Of a DNA stretch of 64,000 bases, positions 10,761 to 23,145 are shown in pieces. This DNA is from Ailurus styani. Taxonomy: Eukaryota > Chordata > Mammalia > Carnivora > Ailuridae. The stretch is from NCBI GenBank assembly GCA_002007465.1, contig LNAC01000001.1, forward strand, positions 3,123,327-3,187,326, in the 5' to 3' direction. Positions within the stretch are counted from its first letter, which is position 1. Each line of letters opens with the position of its first letter. A program made the position numbers and the translations under genes. The notes beneath the pieces are model-generated. The model had not been told where the DNA came from and did not search any database. It was given only the letters and a program-made list of their open reading frames with translations.

Positions 10761-12195
10761 TTTTACAAGTGAAAAATAACTTGGCTGGGTTATATTTTTA
10801 GATCACGACTTTTTTCCCTGCTGACATCTGTAGATGCTGTTCCCTGTCTGGCATTTCTTGTCCCAGTGGATGGATCTGGGGCCATCTTTTGCTGTTCCCA
10901 TGCAGGAGAACTCTGTCTTGTCTTGTAAGAGAGCTCTCTTCTTCCTCACATTTCCATCATTTGCTAGGGACTATGTAGATATGCTTTTCATCTGTGTTTT
11001 TTACATGAAAACTGTGGACTTTTGTATTCCATGAATCCAGATTGCTGTTGTTGTGCTCTTTTACTTCTGGAGAGTAACCTGTTCAGTAATTGCTTTTGTT
11101 CTTTGGTGGGATGGGGGGGGACACACCATTACCACACACACACACACTAGACTGCCAGTTTATTTCTGTGTGTTCAGACTGTTTCTGCTCTCGTCTCTCA
11201 AGTTCTTTTTTTTTACACCATCATTTCATTTCTTTGTCCTTTTCCTCTGTTGAAAAGAATCTCAGATCTGTATGCCTGATTAACGGTTCTCTGCCTGTTG
11301 TTCAGTCTACAACATGGATTTGAATCCCGTTGTAGTTTGAATCTTTGTTGTTTCCCTCTCTGTACTCATTTCTCTCCCTGTTCATCTCTTCCTTTCATCT
11401 TGTTTTCTACTCTCTCTCGTTTGGATCTCTGTCCTTTCTCCCTGAAGATGCTATTCTAACTCTCCGAGTATGCTAAATCGTTCCTGCAGTTTACTTCTGA
11501 TGCTTGTCACAGTTCACATGCCGGACGCTCTTCCTCTGAGTTGAGGACAACATTCACATGGTCGCATTGTGCTGGCTTTTGAAGTGGCTTCTGGTTGTAG
11601 TTTCCCTTTTTATTCATTCTTGAAAAAAGATGAAACACAGGAAAGAAAGAGCTCCCAGGGCCGGTGTTTGCGCTGCCCTGAAAGGGGGCCGAGCCTGGTG
11701 ACATGCGGCACCGGTGGTGGGAGGAGGCCCTGACCAGGGCTGGGCGTTTAGCTAGGACAGGTGCCATCATCCAGCGGACGTCGGACCTACTTCATGTCCC
11801 CTCTTCCCGCCCGGTGTGCCAAACGGACATGGCCCGGAAAACCTGGCCCCAGCCTGTGTTCTTCCTGCTCTCCTGCCCTGTGCTTCCTAGACCAGGAGAC
11901 GAGGCCGTGTCGCGGGTTCCCCAGCCTCTCCTCTCATGTTCTGGGAATCCCTGGCTTTTAATCCATGTAAGGGAGCTGTCTGGCTTCCCTTCGTGAATTC
12001 CGGCGGGGGTAGTGTGTGGACCCTCCTCCTGCCGGTGCAGCTGGTCTCATGAATCACAGTCTGAGTTGGTCAGGAGGCCCAGCCTGCAAAAGGGGGTTTT
12101 GATTGTTTATTTTCTAACTAGAGCTCCCTTTGCCTCACATTTTGTGGAGGTTTGGCCTTGATTCTTCCATTAAGCTCTTAATCAATCTTAATTTT
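10761..12195. other. Mostly unique sequence with G-run and CA repeat
   Basis: No gene was recognised. There is a run of eight G at about 11113-11120 and a short CA tract at about 11136-11148. A GC-richer patch at 11650-12060 carries some CpGs but not enough for an island by eye. Frames here (for example 11703-11996) have no recognisable domain. Confidence 0.4.
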
Positions 12196-12199
12196 CAGT

Positions 12200-12670
12200 G
12201 GAGTGCTGTGATTTTAGTAGAAGCCTCGCTTGCTTCATTGCGCTCTGCTTTACCGTGCCTCCCAGATACTGTGCGTCGTACAAACCGAAGGTCTGCAGCC
12301 ACCCTGCATCGGGCAAGTCTGTCAGCACCGTTGTTCCAACAGGGCTCACTCCTTCATGTCTCTGTGTCACATTTTGGTAATTCTGGCAGTATTTCAAACT
12401 TTTTCATTATTATTATATTTGCTAAGGTGATCTGTGATCAGTGATTATGACTCGCTGAAAGTTTGGATAATGGTTAGCAATTTTTAGCAATAAAATATTT
12501 TTAAAATAAAGTTTGTACTTTTTTTTTTAGACCCAATACTTTTGTGCAATTAATAGGCTACAGTATAGTGTAAACACAACTTTTCTATGCACAGGGAAAC
12601 GAAAAAATTCATTTGACTTGCTTTATTGCAGTGGTCTGGAACTGAACCTTTGATATCCGAGGTATGTCTG
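12200..12670 (-). mobile_element. Tigger1-type DNA transposon, antisense, degraded
   Basis: The right end (cttgctttattgcagtggtctggaactgaac...gaggtatgtctg) matches the reverse complement of the Tigger1 terminus. A TA dinucleotide, the expected mariner-type target duplication, follows at 12671-12672. Upstream, gtgtcacattttggtaattctg...tttcattattattatatttg and gattatgactcgctgaaag also match the family. The left terminus and most transposase sequence are missing. Confidence 0.8.
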
Positions 12671-12689
12671 TATCTTTTTAATATCACCC

Positions 12690-13285
12690 TGTAAGTATCT
12701 TCATAGATACAAATCATTTATTTAATGAACATTTTTTGAGAACTCATCATGTACTGGTTTATGGGAATATATTCTTTTCAAGACAAGGTTAAAGATAGAT
12801 ATAGGCTATGTCAGGGTTGTTAGCTAGGTGCCATTTTACATCAGAGGAATAAAGTAGTGGTATATTTAAAACACCTAGAATGCTCCCTGCAATATGGTAG
12901 GTGCAACATATCCCTTTCTCTGCTCTCCTATCCCACCCCTTCTGTCTTGATGTGAGGAAGCCTGACTTTGCATTCTGTTTGCTTGCTCGTAACTGGAGAG
13001 GTAGAAGGAAATGCAGTCCCTCATGGGAAGACATAACTGGTGAACGCAGGGGGTGAACATGGGACAATATTCTGATGCCAACAACTGGCGATTCCATCGA
13101 TAGAAAACCCTTGGTGTAACCCCACCAGGTTGATCAATAAGTCTGAAATCTTCATGCACAATAACAATATCCTCATAATTTTTTTAGACAAAAGGGAGAA
13201 AATAGAACACATGATTCTCAATTTTAACATCAAAATGTTTTAAGACAACAAAACCCAGAGTTAGTTTTGTCTACATAAAGGACGA
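12690..13285. other. Unique non-coding sequence
   Basis: No repeat was recognised. Minus-strand frames of 70-102 codons overlap one another between 12789 and 13233 and show no known motif. Confidence 0.4.
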
Positions 13286-13289
13286 GTAT

Positions 13290-13690
13290 TAACGGTTGAG
13301 GGTGTAAGTCCTGGGAATAGAAAAGTAAGCAGACTGTCAGCTGAAATACGATAAGAGAATCCATGTTTTTAAAGATAGGGTGTTGTAGTTCTTAAAGGTA
13401 GTGGTTAGATAAAGGGAAGAATGGGAGCAGGTCCAGTTCCCTTTGGGAGTCCCGATGACAACGTAACAGATGACTCCAGATGACAGTGTTGAGGAGGAAT
13501 GGGAAGAAATTATATTAACAAACTGTTGTTGATGGTTATAATAAGATTTAAGCAACCAAATAACCGAACCTGAAAGACCGACATATTTTTCAAGATGATT
13601 TAGAAGGATGCTAACGTGGAGGATGTCAAAAGCCGCAATTATGTCTGAACTCATTTCGGGATGGATTCCTGCCATCACTGCACCCTGTGT
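13290..13690 (-). mobile_element. CR1/L2-clade LINE reverse-transcriptase fragment
   Basis: The minus-strand translation from 13678 reads AAFDILHVSILLNHLEKYVG, then LSGSVIWLLKSYYNHQQQFV. This matches the RT palm pattern AAFDTVDHSILLxxL...GLSGxxLxWxxSYLxxRQQFV of CR1/L2 LINEs. After a frameshift near 13450 it continues GLPKGTGPAPILPF (family GVPQGSVLGPLLF). Then comes a degenerate ADS where the catalytic ADD lies in the family. It is a fossil fragment with no function implied. The subfamily (L2 or CR1/L3) is not resolved. Confidence 0.75.
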
Positions 13691-14344
13691 GTTATATCAC
13701 ATCTTGACGAGGGCATTTTAGTGCATGACCAAAATTGGACTAAACTCCTAAAACACATCTTTGTCATTCAGTTGTGTTTCCTCCATATCACTATCACCAA
13801 TTTGAATTAGATTAGCCGTTTTTTTAATAACAGGGATTAACAGTTTTTAAAAATCCAATATACTGTAAAGAAATTACTTTTAGAAAGATTGAAATTATCT
13901 GCAGGATAGATGTGTTTACGTCCCTTTAAATAATGCAAAGTAAAAAAAATACAGAAAGCTTAAAATATTTTAATTTTAGGTCGTAAAATTCAAAGACAAA
14001 AATGTTGAATCATACTTTCTGGTCATTACTCTTCCTTATTAAAGCTATTTCCTTATTATTATTCCCTATTATTTCCTTATTAGCTATAGATATAGATTAA
14101 ATCCATAAATATAGGATAGGCGTATGTCTCTTAGGTTCTGTGTGTACCTTCAAGGATCACTGGGAAAATTCTTTTGTTCTTAAATTAGCAGTGTTGCCTT
14201 GTTTTTTGACTGATCTTTGTTGTCGTCAGCCTTGAAAGTGACGGGAATTGTGATTTTGGAACATATTCTGAGGCTTCGTTAGACATTAAACTGCTTCAAT
14301 TTATGAAATTAGATTTATCTTGAATTCGTGGTTTTTGCAAATCA
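13691..14344. other. Unique AT-rich sequence
   Basis: No repeat was recognised apart from a local triplication-like run of ttccttatta/ttccctatta near 14030-14085. No gene signal was seen. Confidence 0.4.
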
Positions 14345-14580
14345 GTTTTTGGCTCAGGCTTTCCTACCCTCAGCACTACTGACGTTTTGGACCAGACAAT
14401 CCTCTGTGGTGGGGCCATCCCATGCACTGTGGGAAGCTGAACAGCTTCCCTGGCCTCCATCCGCTATCACCAATACTCGGGTCCCCATCCCTTCACCCAA
14501 GTGTGACAACCAAAAATATCGCCACATATTACCAAATGTCCCCAGCAAGACATTGCTGGGTGGATTTGCTATTCATGGAA
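14345..14580 (-). mobile_element. MER20-type hAT DNA transposon, antisense
   Basis: The run cctcagcactactgacgttttggaccagac...gtgacaaccaaaaatatcgcc...ccaaatgtcccc matches the reverse complement of the MER20 consensus as I remember it. It is non-autonomous. MER20 copies are known as regulatory sequence in endometrial cells, but nothing here shows such a role. Confidence 0.75.
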
Positions 14581-14689
14581 TAAAACACAAGCTGTCCTTT
14601 TCTCCTTGTATAAGCCTAGACAGGGACAGACGGTCAGGTCTTACTATGGGAAGAGGCTTTCCTGACACTCTGGGGTCGCCAAAATGTCG

Positions 14690-16015
14690 CCCACTAACTT
14701 TTCTTCACTTTGTGAACATTTTTGTAACTTTTACATGGGATGATTTCCGATCTATAGAGAAGATGCCAAAATAATACAAGGAACTCCCATATACCATTTC
14801 CCCAGTTACTGACAGTTGACATTTTCCCCACTTTGAATGTTATTCTCTCCCATATATATGCGTATATTCACACACACGTAGGCACATACCTGCATGTATA
14901 TAAGCACACACGCACAATTATTTTTCCTGAAAGAATCAAGTGTACATACATGGCAGATAGTATGTTCTCTTCATTCCTAAATATTTTAAAGTACATTTCC
15001 CAAGAACAAGAAGAGTCTGTTATATAATCATACTATAATTATTAAAATGAGTCACTTTAAATTGGCACATAATCCATTCTCAGACTCCATCCATTGTCCT
15101 GTTGTCCTTTGAAGATACACCTCATTTCCCAGAAGCTGGTCCAATAGCTTGACTTGAGCCTGGCTGGTTCCTCAGACTCTTTGTCTTTTTGACCTTGACA
15201 TTTTTAAAGAGTCTAGACCAATTATTTTGTAGAATGTCTCTCGATTTGTGTTTGTCTGACATTTTCTTGTGCTTGGCTGCACCGTTTGCATTTTTGGCAG
15301 GGAAACTGCAGAAGTGACGTGATGTCATTGGTGCAACCAGTCTCTGTGTCAATATGGAGGTTCGATCACTTGGTTAGAGTGGTGTCTGCCAGATTTCTCC
15401 ATTGTAAATGTACTGTTTTTCCCTTGGTCATAGATAATTTGGGGGAAAATACTTTGAAATGACTGTCACTCTTATGTTCCTTGTCAAAATTTCATCTGCT
15501 AGTTTTTGGATCCACTGAGGATTCATACCTTCACCAATTATTAGAATGGCAGCTGGAAAATGCAAATTTCCTAACTCCAACACTTCTTCTCCTGGACATT
15601 CGACTGTGAGGAGAGCTGTCCTTTGCTTCCATTTATTGTTTCATCCATTTACATCAGCACAGACTTATGGATTCTTATTTTAAGCAATGGGTTTAATCTG
15701 TTCCTGTCACTATATATTCAACGTCTCAAACTGTCCTGGGTTTGGCCAATGGAATCCCTTCCAAGCTGCCTCTGGGTTACATGGACACAATTTCCATTGT
15801 TTTCTAAATACTTTCTGACTTTATGGTACAAAATTTGTTCTAGGCTTACCTTCTCTTGCTCTAGCCCTAAATTCAACTATTCCTCCAAAGAGAAATATTT
15901 CCTTTCAGTGGGGAAAGTATTGGATTCCTTTTGGTGGGGAAAGTATTTGAAAACCCCCATTTGGGTGCTTGGTGTGATGATTGTTAATTTAAAATATACT
16001 CAGGCAAATGCTTGG
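14690..16015. mobile_element. Old L1M non-coding region
   Basis: Several diagnostic strings of an old L1 consensus occur in order. They include ggttcctcagactctttgtc...gaccttgacatttttaaagag, attttgtagaatgtctctcg and gtggtgtctgccagatttctcc. The plus-strand frame at 15623-16021 falls wholly within this repeat and is not a gene. Orientation was left open. A CA/TA-rich patch lies at 14850-14920. Confidence 0.65.
15898..15951. repeat. Two-copy 27-bp tandem duplication
   Basis: The unit tttcctttcagtggggaaag (then tattgga) is followed directly by ttccttttggtggggaaagt (then atttgaa). It lies within the old L1, whose consensus has a single copy, so this is a lineage-specific local duplication. Confidence 0.75.
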
Positions 16016-16029
16016 GGATGACTGTAATA

Positions 16030-17399
16030 TAAATCATCAGACAGAACTATAGGATTCAGTGAAGGAGGGTGTGGAGGTATTTTGGAAATTGGCTATCTCT
16101 CAAATTTGCTTGATGAATTGCCTAATGCAAATTCATTCACCTTCAGAGCTTCCTTTGCGAGTGCACACAATCTGGAGAAGTTGGTTGTGACTGTTTCTCT
16201 CAAGAATTGACTTGGAAATAGTTTGACCAGGGAGCTTCACCCCCATGGTGCTTGGAAAGGCATCACACTGGACCCACATTCTGTGCTGCTGAACAGAAGA
16301 GCCCAGTGGAGGCAGCAGAAATGACAAAGTGCGGGGGCAGCCTGGCCTCCACTGCCTGGCTTGGAGCTCCTTGAACTTGGTGCAGTGATTGACTTCTTTG
16401 GGGGCTCAGAGCATGGAGGGGAGAGGCCCAGCAGGAGCACGCGCCTCACTAATTGCATTACGATTGCATGAGATATTGCAGGGTTTACTATGAACTCTTG
16501 GCTTCAGAACACAGGCTGGTGAGCTCCGGGAGCAGTTGGCAGCGGGAGAGGAAAAACGACAATCATTTGAAGAGTCAGCATGGTGGCAAAGCCAGAGTGT
16601 GCGCACTTGGCCCAGCACTCTGACTTCTGGCCGAGGTGCGCGCTCAGCGAAAGAATCGTGCTGGTGAAAATGTTGGCAGGTTCTAGGAGGTATCTTCTCC
16701 TTCTTTTGTCTCGTTTTGATTGCAATAGTTTGGGAAGCTGGCAAGCAGTTTGGTTTTGTTCTGAATGTATTGGCCAGGAGCCTAAGCCATTTCTTTCTTT
16801 CTAAGTGTTTTGAACTAGGACCAATCACCTAGTGGATCAAGATAATTTATCAATACAGAACTACAATAAAAAATATTAAGCTTTCGAAGCTGGCTTTTGA
16901 TCTGATTATTAGACCAACTACTTCAAATGGCGAAAGTAGTAGGTAGATGGCCCCTTGGGATCCCCTCATGATGGCACGGTAGTTCCTTCAAACTACAGTC
17001 ACATTGGCCCTTCTAATGGGCGGCCCTGGAGGCTTACAAATAAGAGTTTAATTCACTTTGACTAATGACCAAAAAACTTAGTCTAAGCTGGAGAACTTTT
17101 CCTATTACATCTCTATAAATGTATACAGACAGAGCCTCCTGGACATGCTGGGAGAAAAGGCTGTATGTCACCATGCACACAGCAACGTGTCAACTCTTCC
17201 TACCAGCCAGTGAAACACTTGCATGACCTTTGGCCATGCTCCAAGGAAAGATCCAGAATGGCTGATCTTTTTAGACCTAAATGAACTTCTCATTTCACTT
17301 GAACATTTACCTCGTGCCTTGAGAAATTATTTCAGTGCCAACACATTTTCACAGTGACTGTGATAAATTTAATAATGGATCTAAGTTGACCTAATGTTT
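16030..17399. other. Unique sequence, nothing recognised
   Basis: No repeat was recognised. The GC-richer stretch at 16230-16700 hosts several overlapping frames of up to 140 codons on the minus strand (16406-16828). None has a recognisable motif, and their frames conflict with one another. Confidence 0.4.
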
Positions 17400-18150
17400 T
17401 AAATGTTTATTCTAAGACAAAACGCCAATATTGACTCTGTCTTGTGAAAAAATGAAGAAAGTCGTGTAGGTCCAGAACATTCTCAGATTATTTTATGGGT
17501 GGAAAAATATCTTAAGGTCTTGCCAATGAACCAGATGCACTTTTGTTAGATTTATGTACATTTTGGGAAAGAGAATAAAAATTCTGATTATTTTGAAAAT
17601 GAGAAACAGCCATTAAGTTGGTAAACTCTCAGATAAACATCATTTTTGTTGTTAATTTATTCGCTTATTTAAAATATTTAATCAGGGAAAAAAGTTAACA
17701 ACCCACATATCTAGAGTGATGGCCTGGGGAAAAGACAGATAAAAATAGCAGTACTCTGGGATCTAAAATGTATACTGTTAGTACAAATATTATATCCACA
17801 TAAAAGTTTTTGTTTACTCTAAGTTGATGTTAACTCTTCAGCTATGTTACAACCAGCTTCAACTGAATTAATGAATTTTCTAAAGATCAATGCAGTAAGC
17901 AGTTATGTCTCAAAAGAGACAAAATGTTCGCAAAATAATTGCCTAATGGCACTTTATGTCAATTATTTCATTTGTATTTAATTAAAAGGAGTCAAAACAA
18001 GTTGGCTGAGGTATAAAAATTCCCTCAGCTCTACAATTTTGAAATCGCCTTAAGAGTTTTTGTTGCTGGGTATGTAGTTAGCCTTTTGAAATAATTTGGA
18101 ATGTATTTTACAAGCAAACTATTACCAATAATGTTCCTGTTGTTATTTAT
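17400..18150. promoter_or_regulatory. Candidate conserved non-coding element
   Basis: This is repeat-free, AT-rich but complex sequence with clustered homeodomain-like and forkhead-like words: gttgttaatttattcgc near 17650, cactttatgtcaattatttc near 17951 and gtatttaattaaaagg near 17974. It looks like other vertebrate conserved enhancers. The call is inference only. Confidence 0.3.
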
Positions 18151-19535
18151 TTTGGGGAACATCTTCATAGAACAATGACCGGCATGATTCATTAACATGG
18201 TCCTATGATTAGAATTGGGGCCAAGTTCTTATATGGCCAGTGGTCATAGGTGGGCTCTGCAGAGCATTCTCAGGTTAATGCCAAGTGGCAGAGCCACGTT
18301 AGTGTGCTGGCATATCTAGGAGGCAAAATGAGACAGTTGGAAACTAGAGAAAGAAAAAGAGGTGAAAACTCCTTGGTCACTTCTACTGAGCACAGAATAG
18401 ATGACCAAGGGCATTGGGATAATTTTTACCAGGGTGGAAGATGGAACATTTTCCTTATTTATTAGAAGTGATCCATGTTTTAAGTACCGAAGATTTTAGA
18501 TCATTCCTATTGGTCTTTGTTCTTTTTCTTCATGTACCACTCTTACGTAAGAGGGAAAATTTCATGTCAGGATGAATAATGAGATCTGCTGTAACTAATA
18601 CCCCTAACCTGCCAGTGGTTTCATGTGACAAGATTCTTTCTTTCTCAAGTCACTTTCTGATGCGGTTGGTTGGACTTCCAAACAGCTGTCCACCAAATGG
18701 TGACTCAGCGACCCAGGAGGCTTTAATCCTGTGGATCCATCAGATCACAGCTGCCTTGGCATCAGCCATTGGCTGGTGGGGAAAGAGCTAGGGAAGAAGT
18801 TGGGCGAGGAAGATGGGGAAAAGAGAGTGGGAAGGCACACTGCATTGTGACTGCTTTGGTCACTGATGCTCAGCTTTCTTTGACCTGAACCAGCTAACTG
18901 ATTATGCCAGTTGCCAAGGAAGCTCGGAGTTTTAGAAGAACACACGCCTAGTGGGGATTATTCACAGTCTCTGCCATTATGGGTAACCAAAATTAATTAT
19001 TCAGGACTTTATTTAATTATATGTTGTGGACTGACCACTTTGCTATTACTTAGACTTCTCTAGTAATATATGGGAAGTAAACAAGCCATGAAAAGTGATC
19101 AAAATGGGATAATGAATCTTCCTTAATCTCTTAGAGTATCTACATAAAACTACTTAATGGTGATGTTCAAAGCCTTTCTCCTGAGATTGGAAACAAGACC
19201 AGAATGTCTGCCATCACCCCTTGTATTTATTTAATGCTTTATCAGAACCCCTAATCAGTGCGATAAAGAAGGAACGTTTAAAAAGGCTCAAGAACTGGAA
19301 AGGAAGAACTACAGTGGACATTATGTGAAGATGATATGTGTGTGTACAGAATGCAAAAGAATTGTGTGTGTGTAGAATCCAAAAGAATTTACTTCTAATT
19401 TAGAATTGATATGTGAATTTAGAAGGGTTCTATCTGGGTTCTGTCAATATACACAAATTGATTTTATTTTCAAACAACAGCAACCTACAGTAGAATACAA
19501 ATTTAAAAATGCCTACACTTTGTAAAAGTTTTGTG
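18151..19535. other. Unique sequence, nothing recognised
   Basis: No known repeat or exon was recognised. A small TG-rich patch lies at about 19337-19373 (gtgtgtgtac...gtgtgtgtg). Confidence 0.4.
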
Positions 19536-20005
19536 TGCTAGGCCACAAATGATCACAAATATAGTAGTTTAAGGCAACACACATTTATTATCTCACACTT
19601 TCTGTGAGTCAGAGTCTGGGTATGACTTGGCTGAATCATCAACTGCAAACACAATGTCAGCCTGGACTGGGGTCTCAGCTTGAGGCCCATCTGGGCAAGG
19701 GTCCACTTCCAAGCCCACTCAACTTATTGAAAGAATTAATTTCTTGGAGTTCTGTAGGTCTCATGGACGCTTGCTTCTTCAAAGCTAGCCATGGAGTGAG
19801 ACACTCTGGTGTTACTATATCAGCAAGGTGGGGACTTCCAGAATGGAGACATCTGAAAAGTAGCACATCCATGAGAGTGACATTCGAACACCTGTGCCAT
19901 GATCTACTGGTTAGAAGCAAGGCATGGATCACACCACACTCAAGGGGAGGGGATTATCCATGAGCTGAACACCAGGAGGTGGGCATCATGACACCTGCCT
20001 TACGG
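19536..20005. repeat. Ancient interspersed repeat, family not assigned
   Basis: The start (ttaaggcaacacacatttattatctcacac...gtgagtcagagtctggg) and end (acactcaaggggaggggatt...accaggaggtgggcatcatg) match a common mammalian repeat consensus I remember. It is about 470 bases long and well preserved end to end. Its library name is not certain to me. The frames at 19604-19963 and 19675-19932 are shadows. Confidence 0.6.
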
Positions 20006-20069
20006 TTTATCTGCAAGACCATTAAACTGCATTAAAAGCACCAACTGCTTAGACATAAGCATAGAGAAA

Positions 20070-21290
20070 GTTGTGAAAGACCTCTACACAGAAATTTAAA
20101 AGTATTTTTGAGAATGTAAAGAAGACTTAATTAGAGGGATAGATCATGTTTATGGATTAAAAGACTCAATGTCTTAAAGATGCCCATCTTCCCTACATTG
20201 ACCTAAAGATCCAATGAAATCACAGTTTCAGGAGAGTTTAACTTATTTTTTTTTTGGGAATCAACAAATTGAATCTAAAATTTTATATTAAATGCAAAGG
20301 ATTAAGAATAAGAAAAGTTAATTTTATTTTTATATACCAGAAAAATATATTTCTATACTTCAGCAACAAAAACCAGAAAATAAAATTCTAAAAGAATATG
20401 TAACTTAATAGCATCAGAAAACATCAATTCCCTAAGAACGAGATGAATATTCTTGACCCCTTACCTTATACCATATGCACCATCAATTCCACATGAATTA
20501 TAGAAAGAAATGTTAAAATAAAACAGAGCTTTCAGAAGAAAATGGAAAGAATATTTTCATGGCTTTGGGGTAGATAAATATTCCTTAAATAAGAGACAAC
20601 AATATTAATTGTAATAGAAAATAACTGATAAATCAGACTACATTAAATTAAGACTTTTTTGTTTATATATGTGACAAAGGCTTCATATCCAAAATATATA
20701 AAGAATTCTCACAAATCAATAAGAAGAGATTATCAATCCATTCAACAGTTGAGCCACAGACCTGGCCAGGTATCTTGTAAGACAGAATATTCAAATGGCT
20801 AATCCATATATGAAAGGGGGCTCCTCTGCACTGGTCAACGGGGAAATGAAGAGTAAAACCATAAGGTGTTTATCATGTTATGATAAGGCAGCCATCTGGG
20901 AAATAAAGAGTAAAACCATGACACATCCATCAAAATGGCTAAAGTGAAAGACAAGTCAAGTGTTGAAGAGGATGTGGAGCAACAGGAGGGGGAGTAAGTT
21001 TATATAGCCACTTTGGAAAGCTGCTTGGCAACATCTATCAAAATTGAAAACATACAAACACTATAACCCAGCAGTGGAACTTCCAGGCATATATCCAACA
21101 GAAACGTGTACAATAAAAGACACGTACGAGGATTTCTCAGCAGCGTATGTGTAATAGCCCCAATCCAGAAACAACAAATATGCTTATCAGTAAAAATATA
21201 TAACTATGAATATGTGCAAACAACATGGGAGAAACTTACAGACATCTCAAGGAATGAAATCACCCCACACAAAAGAGAACCCACCAAATC
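20070..21290 (+). mobile_element. Old L1M LINE, sense, ORF2 end and 3' UTR
   Basis: The sequence follows the sense strand of L1. It has gatagatcatgtttatggatt, ccttaccttataccatatgc, cttcatatccaaaatatataaag, then gatgtggagcaacaggaggg and cagcagtggaacttccaggc. Every reading frame is broken. A small internal duplication is listed separately. Confidence 0.8.
20841..20919. repeat. 57-bp direct duplication inside L1
   Basis: The segment gggaaatgaagagtaaaacc at 20841 recurs as gggaaataaagagtaaaacc at 20898. The L1 consensus has one copy at this point, so the second arose after insertion by slippage or unequal exchange. Confidence 0.7.
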
Positions 21291-22470
21291 ATTCCTGTAA
21301 TTCAACAAACACATCACTTCTATATTATTTACCCTTCATCGAGGGAGGGAGGTTTGTGTCTGGAAGGTCTGAATTGACCTCCTCTGGTAATAAGCCGTTC
21401 ATAATCTGGACGTTGGCTACCTGAATAGATTCACTGTGTGAAATTCTTTGAGCTGCGTGCTTTGATTTGGGTATAATGCAACTTGTAGAAATAAGTGGTC
21501 AGGTACATAAAATGTTTTGTAAACCAAAAAACTCTTTATATGAGTGTGTTGCTTTAAAAAACCTCAGCATTGATGAATTTCATGTTTCACTGGAGACCCC
21601 GTGCATTTTCTGTCTTTTCCTAAGAGGGCGCCAATCCTGCGTCCATTTATTGCATTGGTTAGCTCCAACTGGGGCAGCCTGTAGCCTCTGGCCTCCAAGT
21701 CCATGTGATAGGGGTGGCTTGGCTACCACACCATTTCATGCACGCCTTCGCTTGAAGCCCTGAGCACCCCTCCTTTAGTGATAGCTTATATTGAGATAGA
21801 ATTCACATACCATAAAATTCATCCTTTTAAAATGTCCTATTTATTGGGTTTTGTATATTTACAGAATTGTACAACCATCACAACTACCTCCTGTTAGAAC
21901 ATTTGCATTGCCCCCAAAAGAAATCCATTAGCAGTTACTCCCATCCCTCCTCTGTCTAGCATCTGGGAACCAACAACCTGCTCTTTGTCTCTGTGCATTT
22001 GCCTGTTCTGGACATTTCATGTAGATGGAATCATACAACATGTGATCTTTGCCACTGGCTTTCACTTAGTATCCCGTTTTCAAGGTTCATTCATGTTGTA
22101 GCATGTATCAGTGTATCATTCCTTTTTATGGCTTAATAATATTTCATTAGATAGATGTGCCATATTTTCTCATCCATTTTTCAGTTGGTGGACACTGGGT
22201 TTCCATTTTTTGGAGATTATGAATAATGCAGTTCTAACATTCATGTATAGGTTTTGGTGTGGACATGTGTTTTCAATTTTCTTGGGCCTGTGTCTAACAG
22301 TAGAGTTGCTGGGTCACGTGGTACTCTGTGTTTTATATTTTGAGGAGCTACCCAACTGTTTTCTAAACTGGCTGCATCATTTTATAATCTAGCCAGCAAA
22401 TTCTGAGGGTTACAATTTCCCCATATCCTTTATCTCCATATCATATGGATCCTCATATCCAGACTTGTTA

Positions 22471-22521
22471 TTCTCTCTCTCTCCCTCCCCCCCCCTCTCT
22501 CTCTCTATATATATATATATT
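22471..22521. repeat. (CT)n-(TA)n simple repeat
   Basis: A CT tract interrupted by an eight-C run is followed by about seven TA units. It lies within the antisense L1, replacing part of the expected consensus. Confidence 0.9.
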
Positions 22522-22936
22522 AGTCATTATGGTCAATGTGAAGTGATATCTCATTCGGGGTGTTATTTGCATTTCCTTGAAAGCTAATAATATTAAGAAT
22601 ATATTAATGTGCTTGTTCAATGTTTGTATATCTTCTTTGGAGAAATGTCTGTTCCGGGCCTTTGCCCCTTTTGAATTTGAGTTGTTTTTTTATTGTTGCA
22701 TTGTATGAGCTCTTTATATATTCTGAAAACAAATCCCTTATAAGATACACACTTTGCAAATATTTTCTCCCCTCCATGGGTTGTCTTTCCACCTACTTCA
22801 TGGTATCCATGGAAGCAAAAAAAATTTTAATTTTTATGAAGTCTAATTTACCTATTTTTTTTTGGTCTCCTGTCCTTTTAGTGTCCTATATAAAAACACA
22901 TAGCCTAATCCATGCTCACAGAGACTTGTTTTCTTT

Positions 22937-23145
22937 ATTTTTTTTTAAGATTTATTTATTTGAGAGGGAGAGATAGAGATAGAGAGAGGAGTGAGCGGGG
23001 GGAGGGGGGGAGGGTAAGAATCTTCACGCACTCTCCCTGGTGGGCGCAGAGCGTGACACAGGGCTAGATATCACAACTCTAAGATCATGACCTGAGCTGA
23101 AATCAAGAGTCAGATGTGTAACTGACTTTGGCACCTGGGCGCTCT
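22937..23145 (-). mobile_element. CanSINE, older, minus strand, nested in L1
   Basis: It runs from a T-rich tail and aagatttatttatttgagag to gactttggcacctgggcgctc. The TSD gacttgttttcttt (22923-22936) recurs with one mismatch at 23146-23159. L1 homology resumes right after the second TSD copy. Insertion therefore followed that of the L1. Confidence 0.92.

Noticed and set aside
15623..16021. 132-codon plus-strand ORF
   Set aside because: It falls wholly inside an old L1 non-coding region, including the tandem duplication.
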